The notes: generated from the letters alone by a model not told the origin. Counted from the first letter of the stretch, positions 1-5,976 are shown. The stretch: 8,696 bases of DNA from an uncultured Clostridia bacterium (GCA_934631985.1 CAKTYE010000087.1:1-8696); one strand, 5' to 3'. Translations and numbers: made by a program.

Positions 1-163
1 ACCGGGTTCTCCTTCGGTTCCGCTCCATGGCATTCCGTCGGCTGACCGTATACAGCCGCCGGAACGCCTTGTCGCTTGGATTAGGCGTAAGCAACAAAAG
101 CCACTCGCACTGAAAGCACTGTTGTGCAGCATGGACACAATGAAGCCACACCAACGCCAAAAG
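1..163. other. Non-coding left edge, no gene recognised
   Basis: I see no convincing gene here. Short open frames exist on both strands, but they lack ribosome binding sites and run into the palindromic repeat to the right. A small hairpin with arms GCAC/GTGC lies at about 116-127. The stretch could be the distal part of a repeat family or the tail of a feature that begins before the window, but nothing in the sequence decides this. Confidence 0.4.
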
Positions 164-238
164 CCTCCCCTGCAAGGGGAGGTGCCCCGAAGGGGCGGAG
201 AGGTTCCGTCCCCCCAAGCCTCTCTCCGCAGAGGGAGG
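164..238. repeat. Cluster of three palindromes (REP-like intergenic repeat)
   Basis: Three hairpins stand in a row. CCTCCCCT/AGGGGAGG (164-182) has a 3-base loop, GCCCC/GGGGC (184-196) has a GAA loop, and CCTCTCTC/GAGGGAGG (219-238) has one G-T wobble and a 4-base loop. The first and third are both preceded by AAGCC, so they look like two diverged copies of one palindromic unit about 55 bases apart. The cluster lies beyond the 3' end of the minus-strand ATPase gene. It could serve as a transcription stop or mRNA 3' protector for that operon, but there is no clear T-tract. From memory, palindromes of this kind are common between genes in gut Clostridia; copy number in this genome is not visible here. 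Confidence 0.6.
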
Positions 239-317
239 ACAGCCGCCCCAAAGGCAGCAGGAGGCTATGCTCACATGCCGCTTCTTCCCGTCCTCGCATC
301 AAGACGCTTTCATGCTT

Positions 318-1226
318 TCAGAAGCCAGCATGCTCCTCCAGTTCCCCCGCATGCTCCCGAAAGAACCGTGCATACACCTGCACATTCTCCAACTCTGTCC
401 ATTTTTTTACCTGCACCGGGTGGGTGTCCAAATCATAAATCTTTGCCCCCGGCAAGGCCAGCAGAAACGGCGAGTGCGTTGCGATCACCAGCTGACAGCC
501 CGCATACCGTGCGGATTCTGTCAGAAAGTCTGCCAGCTCCACCTGACGCGCGGCACTCAGGCTGTTTTCCGGCTCATCCAGCAGATACAGCGCATCTTCT
601 TCCAACCGCTGCTTGAAATAGAACAGCGCGCTTTCTCCATTGGAAAGCTCACGTACATTCCCGCCCAGCTGCTCCCGCACAAAGGACGACTGGGTTTTGC
701 GCCGTGCGCTGTTGCGTTTTTTCAGCTCATCATAGTCTGCCAGGCTTTTCATTTGAAACACGCTTTGCCGCGCCTGCGTATGCGCTTGAAAAAGTGTCTC
801 CCGGGTCCGATCGATCTCCGCATTCATGGTGCGGACATTCAGCATATAGTCAAACACATCATCGCTGGTAATGAGCCGACTTTTCGCCGGGATCGGTTCC
901 GCTTCCTCCGCATGGCAAGCCGCCGCATATTGGTCAAAAAAGGCAGAGCTATTGCCGCAGGTGTCCCGGGACAGTGCCAGCTTTGCAGCAATGACATTCA
1001 GTGCAGTGGACTTTCCTGAACCGTTTCCCCCATAAAGAATGGTCACCGTGGCAAAGTCCAGCCGTTCCAGCCCCGCGCCGCTCAGCACGCCGAAAGGGTA
1101 CATGGTGTTGTAGCAGGTGCGCAGCGCCATCTCCCTTTCTTCTCTTGTCATTCCCCCGCGCACACCGACGCGCGTGGCCCATTCCCAATCCGCATCTGGG
1201 AAGCGAAAGCTGTCCAGATAGATCAT
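318..1226 (-). CDS. AAA family ATPase (ABC-type, SMC/RecF-like fold)
   Basis: Predicted cytoplasmic ATPase of 302 residues with a complete ABC-type nucleotide site: Walker A GGNGSGKST (66-74), signature LSNGES (194-199), Walker B LYLLDEPE (213-220) and a switch histidine in IATHSP (His251). A charged, probably helical segment (about 130-185) separates Walker A from the signature, as in short RecF/SMC-like ATPases. No membrane segment or fused nuclease domain is present. The C-terminus carries a small duplication (EHAG-ELE-EHAG). The start is chosen because its ATG overlaps the TGA of the upstream peptidase gene (ATGA) and has an AAAAGGA ribosome binding site about 7 bases ahead; an in-frame extension upstream would overlap that gene by more than 100 bases. 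Stand-alone ATPases of this type occur in defence, repair and unknown roles. The target is unknown, and pairing with a peptidase gene suggests co-translation but no specific function. Confidence 0.88.
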   Translation of the reverse strand: MIYLDSFRFPDADWEWATRVGVRGGMTREEREMALRTCYNTMYPFGVLSGAGLERLDFATVTILYGGNGSGKSTALNVIAAKLALSRDTCGNSSAFFDQYAAACHAEEAEPIPAKSRLITSDDVFDYMLNVRTMNAEIDRTRETLFQAHTQARQSVFQMKSLADYDELKKRNSARRKTQSSFVREQLGGNVRELSNGESALFYFKQRLEEDALYLLDEPENSLSAARQVELADFLTESARYAGCQLVIATHSPFLLALPGAKIYDLDTHPVQVKKWTELENVQVYARFFREHAGELEEHAGF

Positions 1227-2272
1227 GGCACGTCCTTTTCCCGCGCCGCAAGCACCTGACGCAGGGAAGGAACGTCCTCGCCTTCCAGCGTCTTTGCCGG
1301 CTGGGCGCAAAGCATAGATTTCAAAATAGCTTCCTCGCAGCACTCCCCCACTGCCCGGAAGGGAACGTTCATCAGCTCCTCGTCCAGCAAGCGCATGGTG
1401 CTGAACGCGCCCTGCTTAATCCGGGGCGCAGTGGTAAAGCCCAGCATGATTTCGCCGCTGCCATGCCCCACATAGGAGCCAAGCCGTGCCATGCCCACGC
1501 TGGCCCGCTTAATGACCCGCTTCAGTTGACGGTGGCTCAGGGGCAGGTCTGTCGCGATGACCATAATGATAGACCCCTTGTCGCATTCCGCCAGCCCCGC
1601 AGGCAGCTCTGTATACTGGAAGTCTGCTGAGGAGCCATAGTTGGACTGCACCAGCACCCCCATGGTGAAGGTCTCATCTCCCAACTGCATCATACGGGAG
1701 GAAGAACCGATGCCGCCCTTCATGCCATAGCAGGTCGTTCCCCGGCCTGCACCCACATCGCCCTCTGCAAAGTCCGCCGCAGCCGCATCAATGGCGGCGC
1801 GCACTTCTTTTTCCCCTACGGGGCGCTGAGCAATGTCGCTCAGGCTGCTGTCATTGCACTCCAGCACCACAGGGTTGACGCTGTGCAGCGTCACGCCGTC
1901 CCGGCGGCACCATTCCAGCATGACCGATACCAGCGCGTCATGCACCTTACCCACGTTCAGCGTGTTGGTCAGCGCGATGGGCGTTTCCAGCGTTCCCAAC
2001 TCCTCCACCTGCACCAGGCCCTGGCTTTTGCCAAAGCCGTTCCATACAAAGGCGGCGGCGGTCTGCTTCTCCACAAAGGGATTTTTCACCGGCGGCAAAA
2101 TCACCGTCACGCCCGTGTGACAGCGCTCCGTGTCCACGGTGCAGTGGCCCACCTTGACCCCGGGTACGTCTGTGATCTGATTGCGCGGGCCGTGCTGCAT
2201 ATGCCCCACAGGCAGCGTAAGCGACACCTTACATTCCTTCTTTCCTACAGCGGATTTTGTCTGCTTCTTCAT
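1223..2272 (-). CDS. P1 family peptidase (DmpA/peptidase S58-like, self-processing)
   Basis: Homologue of the DmpA/BapA N-terminal-nucleophile aminopeptidases, which cleave themselves before a serine and then remove N-terminal L-, D- or beta-amino acids from small peptides or amides. Family marks in order (349-residue numbering): ITDVPGVKVGH near the N-terminus (33-43), GRGTTCYGMKGGIGSSSR (about 176-193), VQSNYG with the oxyanion-type Asn211, KGSIIMVIATD with the predicted Gly233-Ser234 cleavage site, and GHGSGE with Ser272 and Glu274. The whole active-site set appears intact. The ATG at 2272 has only a weak ribosome site. A GTG at 2227, preceded by AAGGA at 7 bases, would give a 334-residue protein and is a serious alternative. 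No signal peptide is convincing, so it is probably cytoplasmic. It overlaps the downstream ATPase by 4 bases and diverges from the amidotransferase-like hydrolase. Confidence 0.9.
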   Translation of the reverse strand: MKKQTKSAVGKKECKVSLTLPVGHMQHGPRNQITDVPGVKVGHCTVDTERCHTGVTVILPPVKNPFVEKQTAAAFVWNGFGKSQGLVQVEELGTLETPIALTNTLNVGKVHDALVSVMLEWCRRDGVTLHSVNPVVLECNDSSLSDIAQRPVGEKEVRAAIDAAAADFAEGDVGAGRGTTCYGMKGGIGSSSRMMQLGDETFTMGVLVQSNYGSSADFQYTELPAGLAECDKGSIIMVIATDLPLSHRQLKRVIKRASVGMARLGSYVGHGSGEIMLGFTTAPRIKQGAFSTMRLLDEELMNVPFRAVGECCEEAILKSMLCAQPAKTLEGEDVPSLRQVLAAREKDVP

Positions 2273-2367
2273 TCGCTTTCGAGCAGTGTTTTCCCTTTTT
2301 CGGCAGGATTTTCCCTGCAAGAAACGAATGCTTTCTTCATAGCTTTTTACGAAGGAGACGATGCTTC
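2273..2367. promoter_or_regulatory. Divergent intergenic region between peptidase and hydrolase genes
   Basis: These 95 bases must carry the start signals for two divergent genes unless one is read from further away. No convincing -35/-10 pair is visible on either strand. The main structure is an inverted repeat GCAGG/CCTGC with a 6-base spacer (2303-2318), which extends imperfectly through TTTC and GAAA on the outer sides. This could be an operator for a shared regulator or a small RNA hairpin. The plus-strand gene has a clear AAGGAG site at 2352-2357. Confidence 0.35.
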
Positions 2368-3087
2368 ATGTCCACCCCCTGGATCGGGCTGACTCCCGGT
2401 GTGCATCAAAACGGTACGCACCTGCTGACCCATATGGGCTTTTTTGACGCGCTGCTGCATGCAGGCGCGCGCCCTGTTGCGCTGCCCCTGACCGATGATC
2501 CCCATCTGCTGGCGGACTATGTGGAAAAGCTGGACGGCTTTCTGTTTACGGGCGGCGGCGACCTGGATCCGCTGCTGTACGGTCAGCCCTGCCGCCCCTG
2601 GTGCGGAACCATTGAACCCCGCCGGGACCGCATGGAGCTGGCACTGCTTTCCCTGCTGAAGGAACGCTCCACGCCCGTGCTGGGCATATGCCGCGGCTTG
2701 CAGATCATGAACGTTGCACTGGGCGGCACCCTGTATCAGGACGTTGAGAAGGAGCTTGCCACAGACTGTCCGCTGGCCCACCGTCAAAAGCAGCCGGATG
2801 CGTACCCCACGCACACCGTTTCGCTTGCGCCGGGCAGCCTGCTGCATCGGCTGATGGGTGCGGAGACCAAGGTAAACTCCCTGCATCACCAAGGCGTCCG
2901 CATATGCGCCCCTGGCTTTCGCCCCACGGCCTTCAGTCCGGATGGCCTGTGTGAAGCCGCCGAGCTGGAAGCGCATCCCTTCTTTGTGGGCGTTCAGTGG
3001 CACCCTGAACGGATGTGGACGCAGGACGCCAAGCAGGCCGCGCTCTTTACCGCGTTTGTCCAAGCATGCCAACATGCTGTCCTCTGA
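2368..3087 (+). CDS. Gamma-glutamyl-gamma-aminobutyrate hydrolase family protein (class I GATase, peptidase C26)
   Basis: A 239-residue single-domain class I amidotransferase-like hydrolase, the family of PuuD, which splits gamma-glutamyl-GABA in putrescine breakdown, and of related gamma-glutamyl hydrolases. The N-terminal strand WIGLTPG is followed by TGGGDLDP (61-68), the nucleophile elbow GICRGLQ with Cys108, LHHQG (172-176), and GVQWHPE with His212 and Glu214, so the Cys-His-Glu triad is complete. Length is close to the usual 240-255. The start at 2368 has AAGGAG ten bases upstream; the nearby ATG at 2361 is out of frame. No putrescine-pathway gene is present in the window, so the physiological substrate is open. 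Its divergent neighbour is also an amide or peptide hydrolase, which allows a shared role in using small peptides (inference). Confidence 0.92.
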   Translation: MSTPWIGLTPGVHQNGTHLLTHMGFFDALLHAGARPVALPLTDDPHLLADYVEKLDGFLFTGGGDLDPLLYGQPCRPWCGTIEPRRDRMELALLSLLKERSTPVLGICRGLQIMNVALGGTLYQDVEKELATDCPLAHRQKQPDAYPTHTVSLAPGSLLHRLMGAETKVNSLHHQGVRICAPGFRPTAFSPDGLCEAAELEAHPFFVGVQWHPERMWTQDAKQAALFTAFVQACQHAVL

Positions 3088-3128
3088 AACGTTTTCGCTC
3101 TGCTAACATTGAAAATTCGGAAAAAACA

Positions 3129-3158
3129 GTGACAAATTGCACATCCTTGTGATATGAT
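3129..3158 (+). promoter_or_regulatory. Promoter of the divergent-hydrogenase gene
   Basis: A sigma-70-type promoter: -35 GTGACA (3129-3134), 18-base spacer, -10 TATGAT (3153-3158) with the extended -10 TG one base upstream (TGATATGAT). This predicts a transcript start near 3165 and a leader of about 100 bases. It also shows that the in-frame ATG at 3154, inside the -10 box, cannot be the translation start of the gene that follows. Confidence 0.7.
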
Positions 3159-3164
3159 AGAGGT

Positions 3165-3267
3165 CGATGAACAGACGTCTGCATTCACAGCATTTCCGTC
3201 CCCCCTTATTCCGCCGGGGGCTGCGACGTCCCGCTGGAAGTTCCGTAACAAGGAGGATGTGTCGAGC
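3165..3267 (+). promoter_or_regulatory. Leader with palindrome and G/C hairpin
   Basis: The predicted untranslated leader contains a perfect 10-base palindrome CAGACGTCTG (3172-3181) just downstream of the expected transcript start, a typical operator position, and a CCCCC/GGGGG pair (3201-3205 with 3216-3220) enclosing a 10-base loop. A strong AGGAGG ribosome site follows at 3251-3256. No known riboswitch class is recognised. Confidence 0.35.
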
Positions 3268-4575
3268 ATGGAGACGGAGAAGAAGCGGTTTCATTCTGTC
3301 CGGCTGGAAAAGGACAAATGCCGCGGCTGCACCAACTGCCTGAAGCGCTGCCCCACCGAGGCCATTCGTGTCCGCGGTGGAGGTGCGCACATTATTGACG
3401 AGCGCTGCATCGACTGCGGCGAATGTATCCGCGTGTGCGATTATCATGCAAAGGTCGCCATTACCGATCCCCTGTCCTCCATCAGCCGCTTCAAATATAA
3501 AATCGCCCTGCCCGCACCTTCTCTATATGGTCAGTTTAAGAATCTGCGCCATATTGCCCAGGTGCTGACAGGGCTGAAGCATATGGGCTTTGACGATGTG
3601 TTCGAGGTGGCCCGGGGCGCAGACGTGGTGACCCGCGCCATTCGGGAAAAGCTTCGTCAGCCTGATCTGCCCCGGCCGCTGATTTCCGCGGCGTGTCCCG
3701 CCATTGTGCGGCTGATTCAGGTGCGCTTTCCCGACCTGATCGAGCATATCGTAGATGTTCGCCAGCCCATGGAGGTGGCGGCGCTGATCGCCCGGCAGGA
3801 GTTTTCTCGCAAAAATCAGGTCGATCCTGCCGAGGTAGGCTGCTTTTTTATCACGCCCTGTCCCGCCAAGGTGACCGCCATCCGCAATCCCATTGGGCAT
3901 GCGGAAAGCGCTGTGGATGGCGCGATCTCCGTGTTGGAGATTTACGGCCTACTGTCTAGCCACACCCGCAGTCATGTAATGGACGATGCGCTGGCCCTGG
4001 CGACCAGCTATGGCGTAGGCTGGGCCAACAGCGGCGGCGAAGCCAGCGCCGTCTGCCCGGACAATGCGCTGGCGGTGGACGGCATTGAGAATGTCATTCG
4101 TGTGCTGGAAGAAGTAGAAAACAACAAGCTCAGTGACCTGACCTTTCTGGAATGCTCTGCCTGCACGGGCGGCTGTGTCGGCGGGCCGCTGAATTTTGAA
4201 AACAACTATGTTGCGCGTTCCAGTATTCGCAGACTGGTGGAGGAGCGGGAACGCACCCATCCCGACGAACGGGTAGACGTGTCCCTGCTAACAAAGTATC
4301 CGCTGAACAGCCCCAAGCCCATTCTGCCCAACAGCGCCATGCAGCTGGATGACGACATTGTGGAAGCCATGCGCAAGCTGGATCGCATTGAGACCATCTA
4401 CAAGCGTCTGCCGGGGTACGACTGCGGCTCCTGCGGCTCACCCACCTGCCGCACCCTTGCAGAGGACATTGTGCGCGGCTTTGCCAGCGAAATGGACTGC
4501 ATTCACATTATGAAAGAAAAGCTCAAGATCATGGCCCAGCAAATGGTCGATATTGCAAGAACAACGAGGGAATGA
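3268..4575 (+). CDS. Divergent [FeFe]-hydrogenase-like protein, putative sensory type (HydS-like, no PAS domain)
   Basis: 435 residues with three iron-sulfur regions. A two-cluster ferredoxin domain has Cys18/21/24/28 and Cys47/50/53/57. The hydrogenase large-subunit domain carries the three H-cluster motifs in altered form: SAACP (140-144) for canonical TSCCP, TPCPAK (197-201 plus Thr196 side) for MPCxxK, and ECSACTGGCVGG (295-306) for the ExMxCxxGC motif. The four expected H-cluster ligands remain (Cys143, 198, 299, 303) and Lys201 is kept, but the proton-relay cysteine is Ala142 and both motif methionines are lost. A C-terminal FeS domain has Cys386/389/394/411. These changes match putative sensory hydrogenases (groups C/D) rather than fast catalytic enzymes. 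The protein ends in a helical tail (about 412-435), where some HydS proteins continue into a PAS domain. The start is set by AGGAGG 11 bases upstream. H2 or redox sensing is inferred. Confidence 0.88.
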   Translation: METEKKRFHSVRLEKDKCRGCTNCLKRCPTEAIRVRGGGAHIIDERCIDCGECIRVCDYHAKVAITDPLSSISRFKYKIALPAPSLYGQFKNLRHIAQVLTGLKHMGFDDVFEVARGADVVTRAIREKLRQPDLPRPLISAACPAIVRLIQVRFPDLIEHIVDVRQPMEVAALIARQEFSRKNQVDPAEVGCFFITPCPAKVTAIRNPIGHAESAVDGAISVLEIYGLLSSHTRSHVMDDALALATSYGVGWANSGGEASAVCPDNALAVDGIENVIRVLEEVENNKLSDLTFLECSACTGGCVGGPLNFENNYVARSSIRRLVEERERTHPDERVDVSLLTKYPLNSPKPILPNSAMQLDDDIVEAMRKLDRIETIYKRLPGYDCGSCGSPTCRTLAEDIVRGFASEMDCIHIMKEKLKIMAQQMVDIARTTRE

Positions 4576-4589
4576 CGGGGAGAGGGACT

Positions 4590-4781
4590 GCGAGGGAGGC
4601 GGCTTCTCTGAGAGAAGCCCCTCCCTCGCGCTCCCACCCGAAGAGCAGCTGGGGGTATTCTTATTGTACACTCCCATGCAGCTGTACTTTATTGCAGCAA
4701 AAGGACGTGCGCCTATGCCTCCCCCTTATGGTTTTCAGGGGAAGCGACGAGGGGGTGCTTCTGGCACAGAAGCCCCCTCGC
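4590..4781. repeat. Palindrome-rich intergenic element (possible MITE/BIME-like unit)
   Basis: Two strong, related hairpins bound this 192-base gap element. The left one (4590-4629) pairs GCGAGGGAGG and GGCTTCTC with GAGAAGCC and CCTCCCTCGC around a TGA loop, with one bulged C. The right one (4748-4780) pairs CGAGGGGG and CTTCTG with CAGAAG and CCCCCTCG, with a TG bulge. A weaker CCCCT/AGGGG hairpin lies between them (about 4719-4740). The outermost GCGAGGG and CCCTCGC are also inverted copies of each other. No T-run follows either hairpin, so they are poor intrinsic terminators. No supported gene is present. The element begins 14 bases after the hydrogenase-like gene and may tune expression of the next two genes or be an inserted repeat. 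Confidence 0.6.
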
Positions 4782-4795
4782 ATCACCACAACGAA

Positions 4796-4807
4796 GGAGG
4801 TTCCTCC
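4796..4807 (+). promoter_or_regulatory. Ribosome binding site inside a small palindrome
   Basis: The Shine-Dalgarno AAGGAGG (4794-4800) of the DRTGG gene is followed at once by TTCCTCC, so GGAG can pair with CTCC around a GTTC tetraloop. The stem is only 4 bp and weak alone, but it would mask the site directly before the ATG at 4809. Confidence 0.3.
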
Positions 4808-4808
4808 C

Positions 4809-5159
4809 ATGACCTTACAGGAGCTTATCGCCTGCACCGGGGCAGAGAACATGACCCCGGAGCTTCCCCTGGACACACCTGTCAGCTGCGGCTATACCTG
4901 CGACCTGCTCAGTTGGGTCATGGCCCACGGCAAAAAGGGCATGGCCTGGATCACCGTGCAGACGCACATGAACGTTATCGCCGTGGCTTCCCTGATGGAA
5001 ATGACCGCGGTCATCCTGCCCGAGGGGATCAAGATGGAGGGGCCGTCGCTGGAGAAAGCCCGGGAAGAGGGCATTGCCGTGCTGCAAAGCAAGCGCAGCG
5101 CCTATGCCCTCTGCGCCCTGATGCATCAGGCTGGGCTGCCCGCCGATGCGGACGCATAA
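4809..5159 (+). CDS. DRTGG domain-containing protein
   Basis: A 116-residue protein resembling small stand-alone DRTGG proteins found beside clostridial hydrogenase genes. Recognisable stretches are GYTCDLLSWVM (28-38), WITVQTHMNVIAVASL (47-62), VILPEG (68-73), EKAREEGIAVL (82-92) and a C-terminal helix (about 96-110). DRTGG domains also occur in phosphotransacetylases and CBS-domain proteins, where they are thought to bind small ligands; the stand-alone form has no established activity. No catalytic motif, signal peptide or membrane segment is seen, so it is probably a cytoplasmic ligand-binding or regulatory subunit. The start has AAGGAGG 8 bases upstream. The PHP gene follows after 3 bases, indicating co-translation. 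Placement between the sensory-type hydrogenase and the electron-transfer subunits suggests a regulatory link (inference). Confidence 0.82.
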   Translation: MTLQELIACTGAENMTPELPLDTPVSCGYTCDLLSWVMAHGKKGMAWITVQTHMNVIAVASLMEMTAVILPEGIKMEGPSLEKAREEGIAVLQSKRSAYALCALMHQAGLPADADA

Positions 5160-5162
5160 GCC

Positions 5163-5861
5163 ATGTTTGTGGATCTGCATATCCACTCCTGTCTCAGTCC
5201 CTGTGCGGACGATGACATGACCCCCGCCAACATCTGCGGCATGGCCCACCTGAAGGGGCTGAACGCCATCGCCGTCACGGATCATAACACGGCCCGCAAT
5301 TTGCCCTACGTTCAGGAAGCAGCCGACTTCTTCCATCTCATCCTGCTGCCCGGCATAGAGATCACCACCCGAGAGGAGGTGCATCTGCTGGGGTACTTTC
5401 CCACAGTGGAGACTGCTGTGGAGGCCGGAGAATTCTTTTCCAGCCAGCTGCCGCCCATGAAGAACCGTCCGGACTTCTTTGGACATCAGTATGTCGTCAA
5501 CACCGAGGACGAGATCATAGCGGAGGAGGATCGGCTGCTCATTGGCGCGACCGACCTTTCGCTGGCAGAATGTACGCAGGCGGTGCGCAGGCGCGGGGGG
5601 ATCGCCGTTCCCGCGCACATCAACCGGGGCAGCAACGGCCTGCTGATCAACCTGGGCATAATGCCGGAGGAGCCGTCCTTCCCGCTGGTGGAGGTTTGGC
5701 CCGAGCTTCCCATAGCGGAGACTGTGCTGGCAGGCCGCGGCGTACTGACCGCTTCGGACGCGCACCAGCTGGGAAAAATCCGCGAGGCTGTGTTTGACCT
5801 GCCTACAGCACGATGCTCGTTTGGTAGTTTATGGGAGAGGTTAAAGAAGTTTAACATGTAA
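5163..5861 (+). CDS. PHP domain-containing putative metal-dependent phosphoesterase
   Basis: 232 residues of the PHP superfamily, TIM-barrel-like enzymes with a two- or three-metal site that hydrolyse phosphate esters. The metal-binding set looks complete: DLHIHS (His6, His8), an acidic ADDD (15-18), TDHN (Asp40, His41), PGIE (Glu66), VHLLGYF (His74), PAHINR (His152) and SDAH (Asp199, His201). The DNA polymerase III alpha and histidinol-phosphatase contexts are absent; the nearest relatives by architecture would be TrpH-like small PHP phosphatases. The ATG lies 3 bases after the stop of the DRTGG gene, with no clear ribosome site of its own, so translation is probably coupled. It is the last gene before the AT-rich control region. 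The substrate could be a nucleotide or a phosphorylated signal linked to the neighbouring redox genes, but this is inference. Confidence 0.88.
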   Translation: MFVDLHIHSCLSPCADDDMTPANICGMAHLKGLNAIAVTDHNTARNLPYVQEAADFFHLILLPGIEITTREEVHLLGYFPTVETAVEAGEFFSSQLPPMKNRPDFFGHQYVVNTEDEIIAEEDRLLIGATDLSLAECTQAVRRRGGIAVPAHINRGSNGLLINLGIMPEEPSFPLVEVWPELPIAETVLAGRGVLTASDAHQLGKIREAVFDLPTARCSFGSLWERLKKFNM

Positions 5862-5864
5862 AAC

Positions 5865-5895
5865 TTCACAAGAAAAAAATATCTTTTATTGTGAA
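5865..5895. promoter_or_regulatory. Long inverted repeat after the PHP gene
   Basis: TTCACAA (5865-5871) and TTGTGAA (5889-5895) are perfect inverted arms around a 17-base A/T-rich spacer in which AAAA and TTTT can pair further. It begins 3 bases after the PHP stop codon. It may be a weak terminator hairpin or an operator; its TTGTGA also overlaps a possible -35 paired with TAAAAC at 5912-5917. The arms resemble Rex half-sites but are in the opposite order and too far apart for a standard Rex box. Confidence 0.4.
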
Positions 5896-5958
5896 CTGCC
5901 GAATTTCATTTTAAAACGCTCTGCAAATAAAACAAATACTTTCTTTTCCAGCATCTGT

Positions 5959-5976
5959 ATGTTAAAATAAAAACAA
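5959..5976 (+). promoter_or_regulatory. Candidate Rex-like operator / -10 region upstream of hndA
   Basis: The 18 bases ATGTTAAAATAAAAACAA match the clostridial Rex consensus TTGTTAANNNNTTAACAA at 11 of 14 defined positions. Rex represses fermentation and hydrogenase genes according to the NADH/NAD+ ratio, so a site here would make biological sense. The same stretch contains -10-like hexamers (TATGTT at 5958, TAAAAT at 5963), but no good -35 is found at the right distance. In an AT-rich leader such a match can arise by chance. Confidence 0.3.

Noticed and set aside
164..238. CRISPR-like direct repeats
   Set aside because: Only two diverged palindromic units, no regular spacers and no cas genes; better explained as an extragenic palindrome family.
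81..302. Short minus-strand open frame of 73 residues at the left edge
   Set aside because: It is translated from the palindromic repeat, has low-complexity composition and no ribosome site.
267..1019. Long plus-strand open frame opposite the AAA ATPase
   Set aside because: It is antisense to a gene with a complete set of ABC ATPase motifs, lacks a ribosome site and shows no recognisable domain.
3154..3267. In-frame upstream extension of the hydrogenase-like protein to ATG 3154
   Set aside because: That ATG lies inside the predicted -10 box TATGAT, has no ribosome site, and the extra residues do not belong to the ferredoxin domain; AGGAGG supports 3268.
4590..4629. Intrinsic terminator after the hydrogenase-like gene
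   Set aside because: The hairpin is strong but no T-run follows, and a related palindromic unit lies at the other end of the gap, so a repeat element fits better; partial termination cannot be excluded.
4553..5215. Plus-strand open frame across the palindromic gap into the DRTGG gene
   Set aside because: It is a different frame from the DRTGG protein, has no ribosome site and encodes repeat-derived, low-complexity sequence.
4815..5765. Long minus-strand open frame opposite DRTGG and PHP
   Set aside because: Antisense shadow of two genes with clear family motifs; arises from high GC and codon bias.
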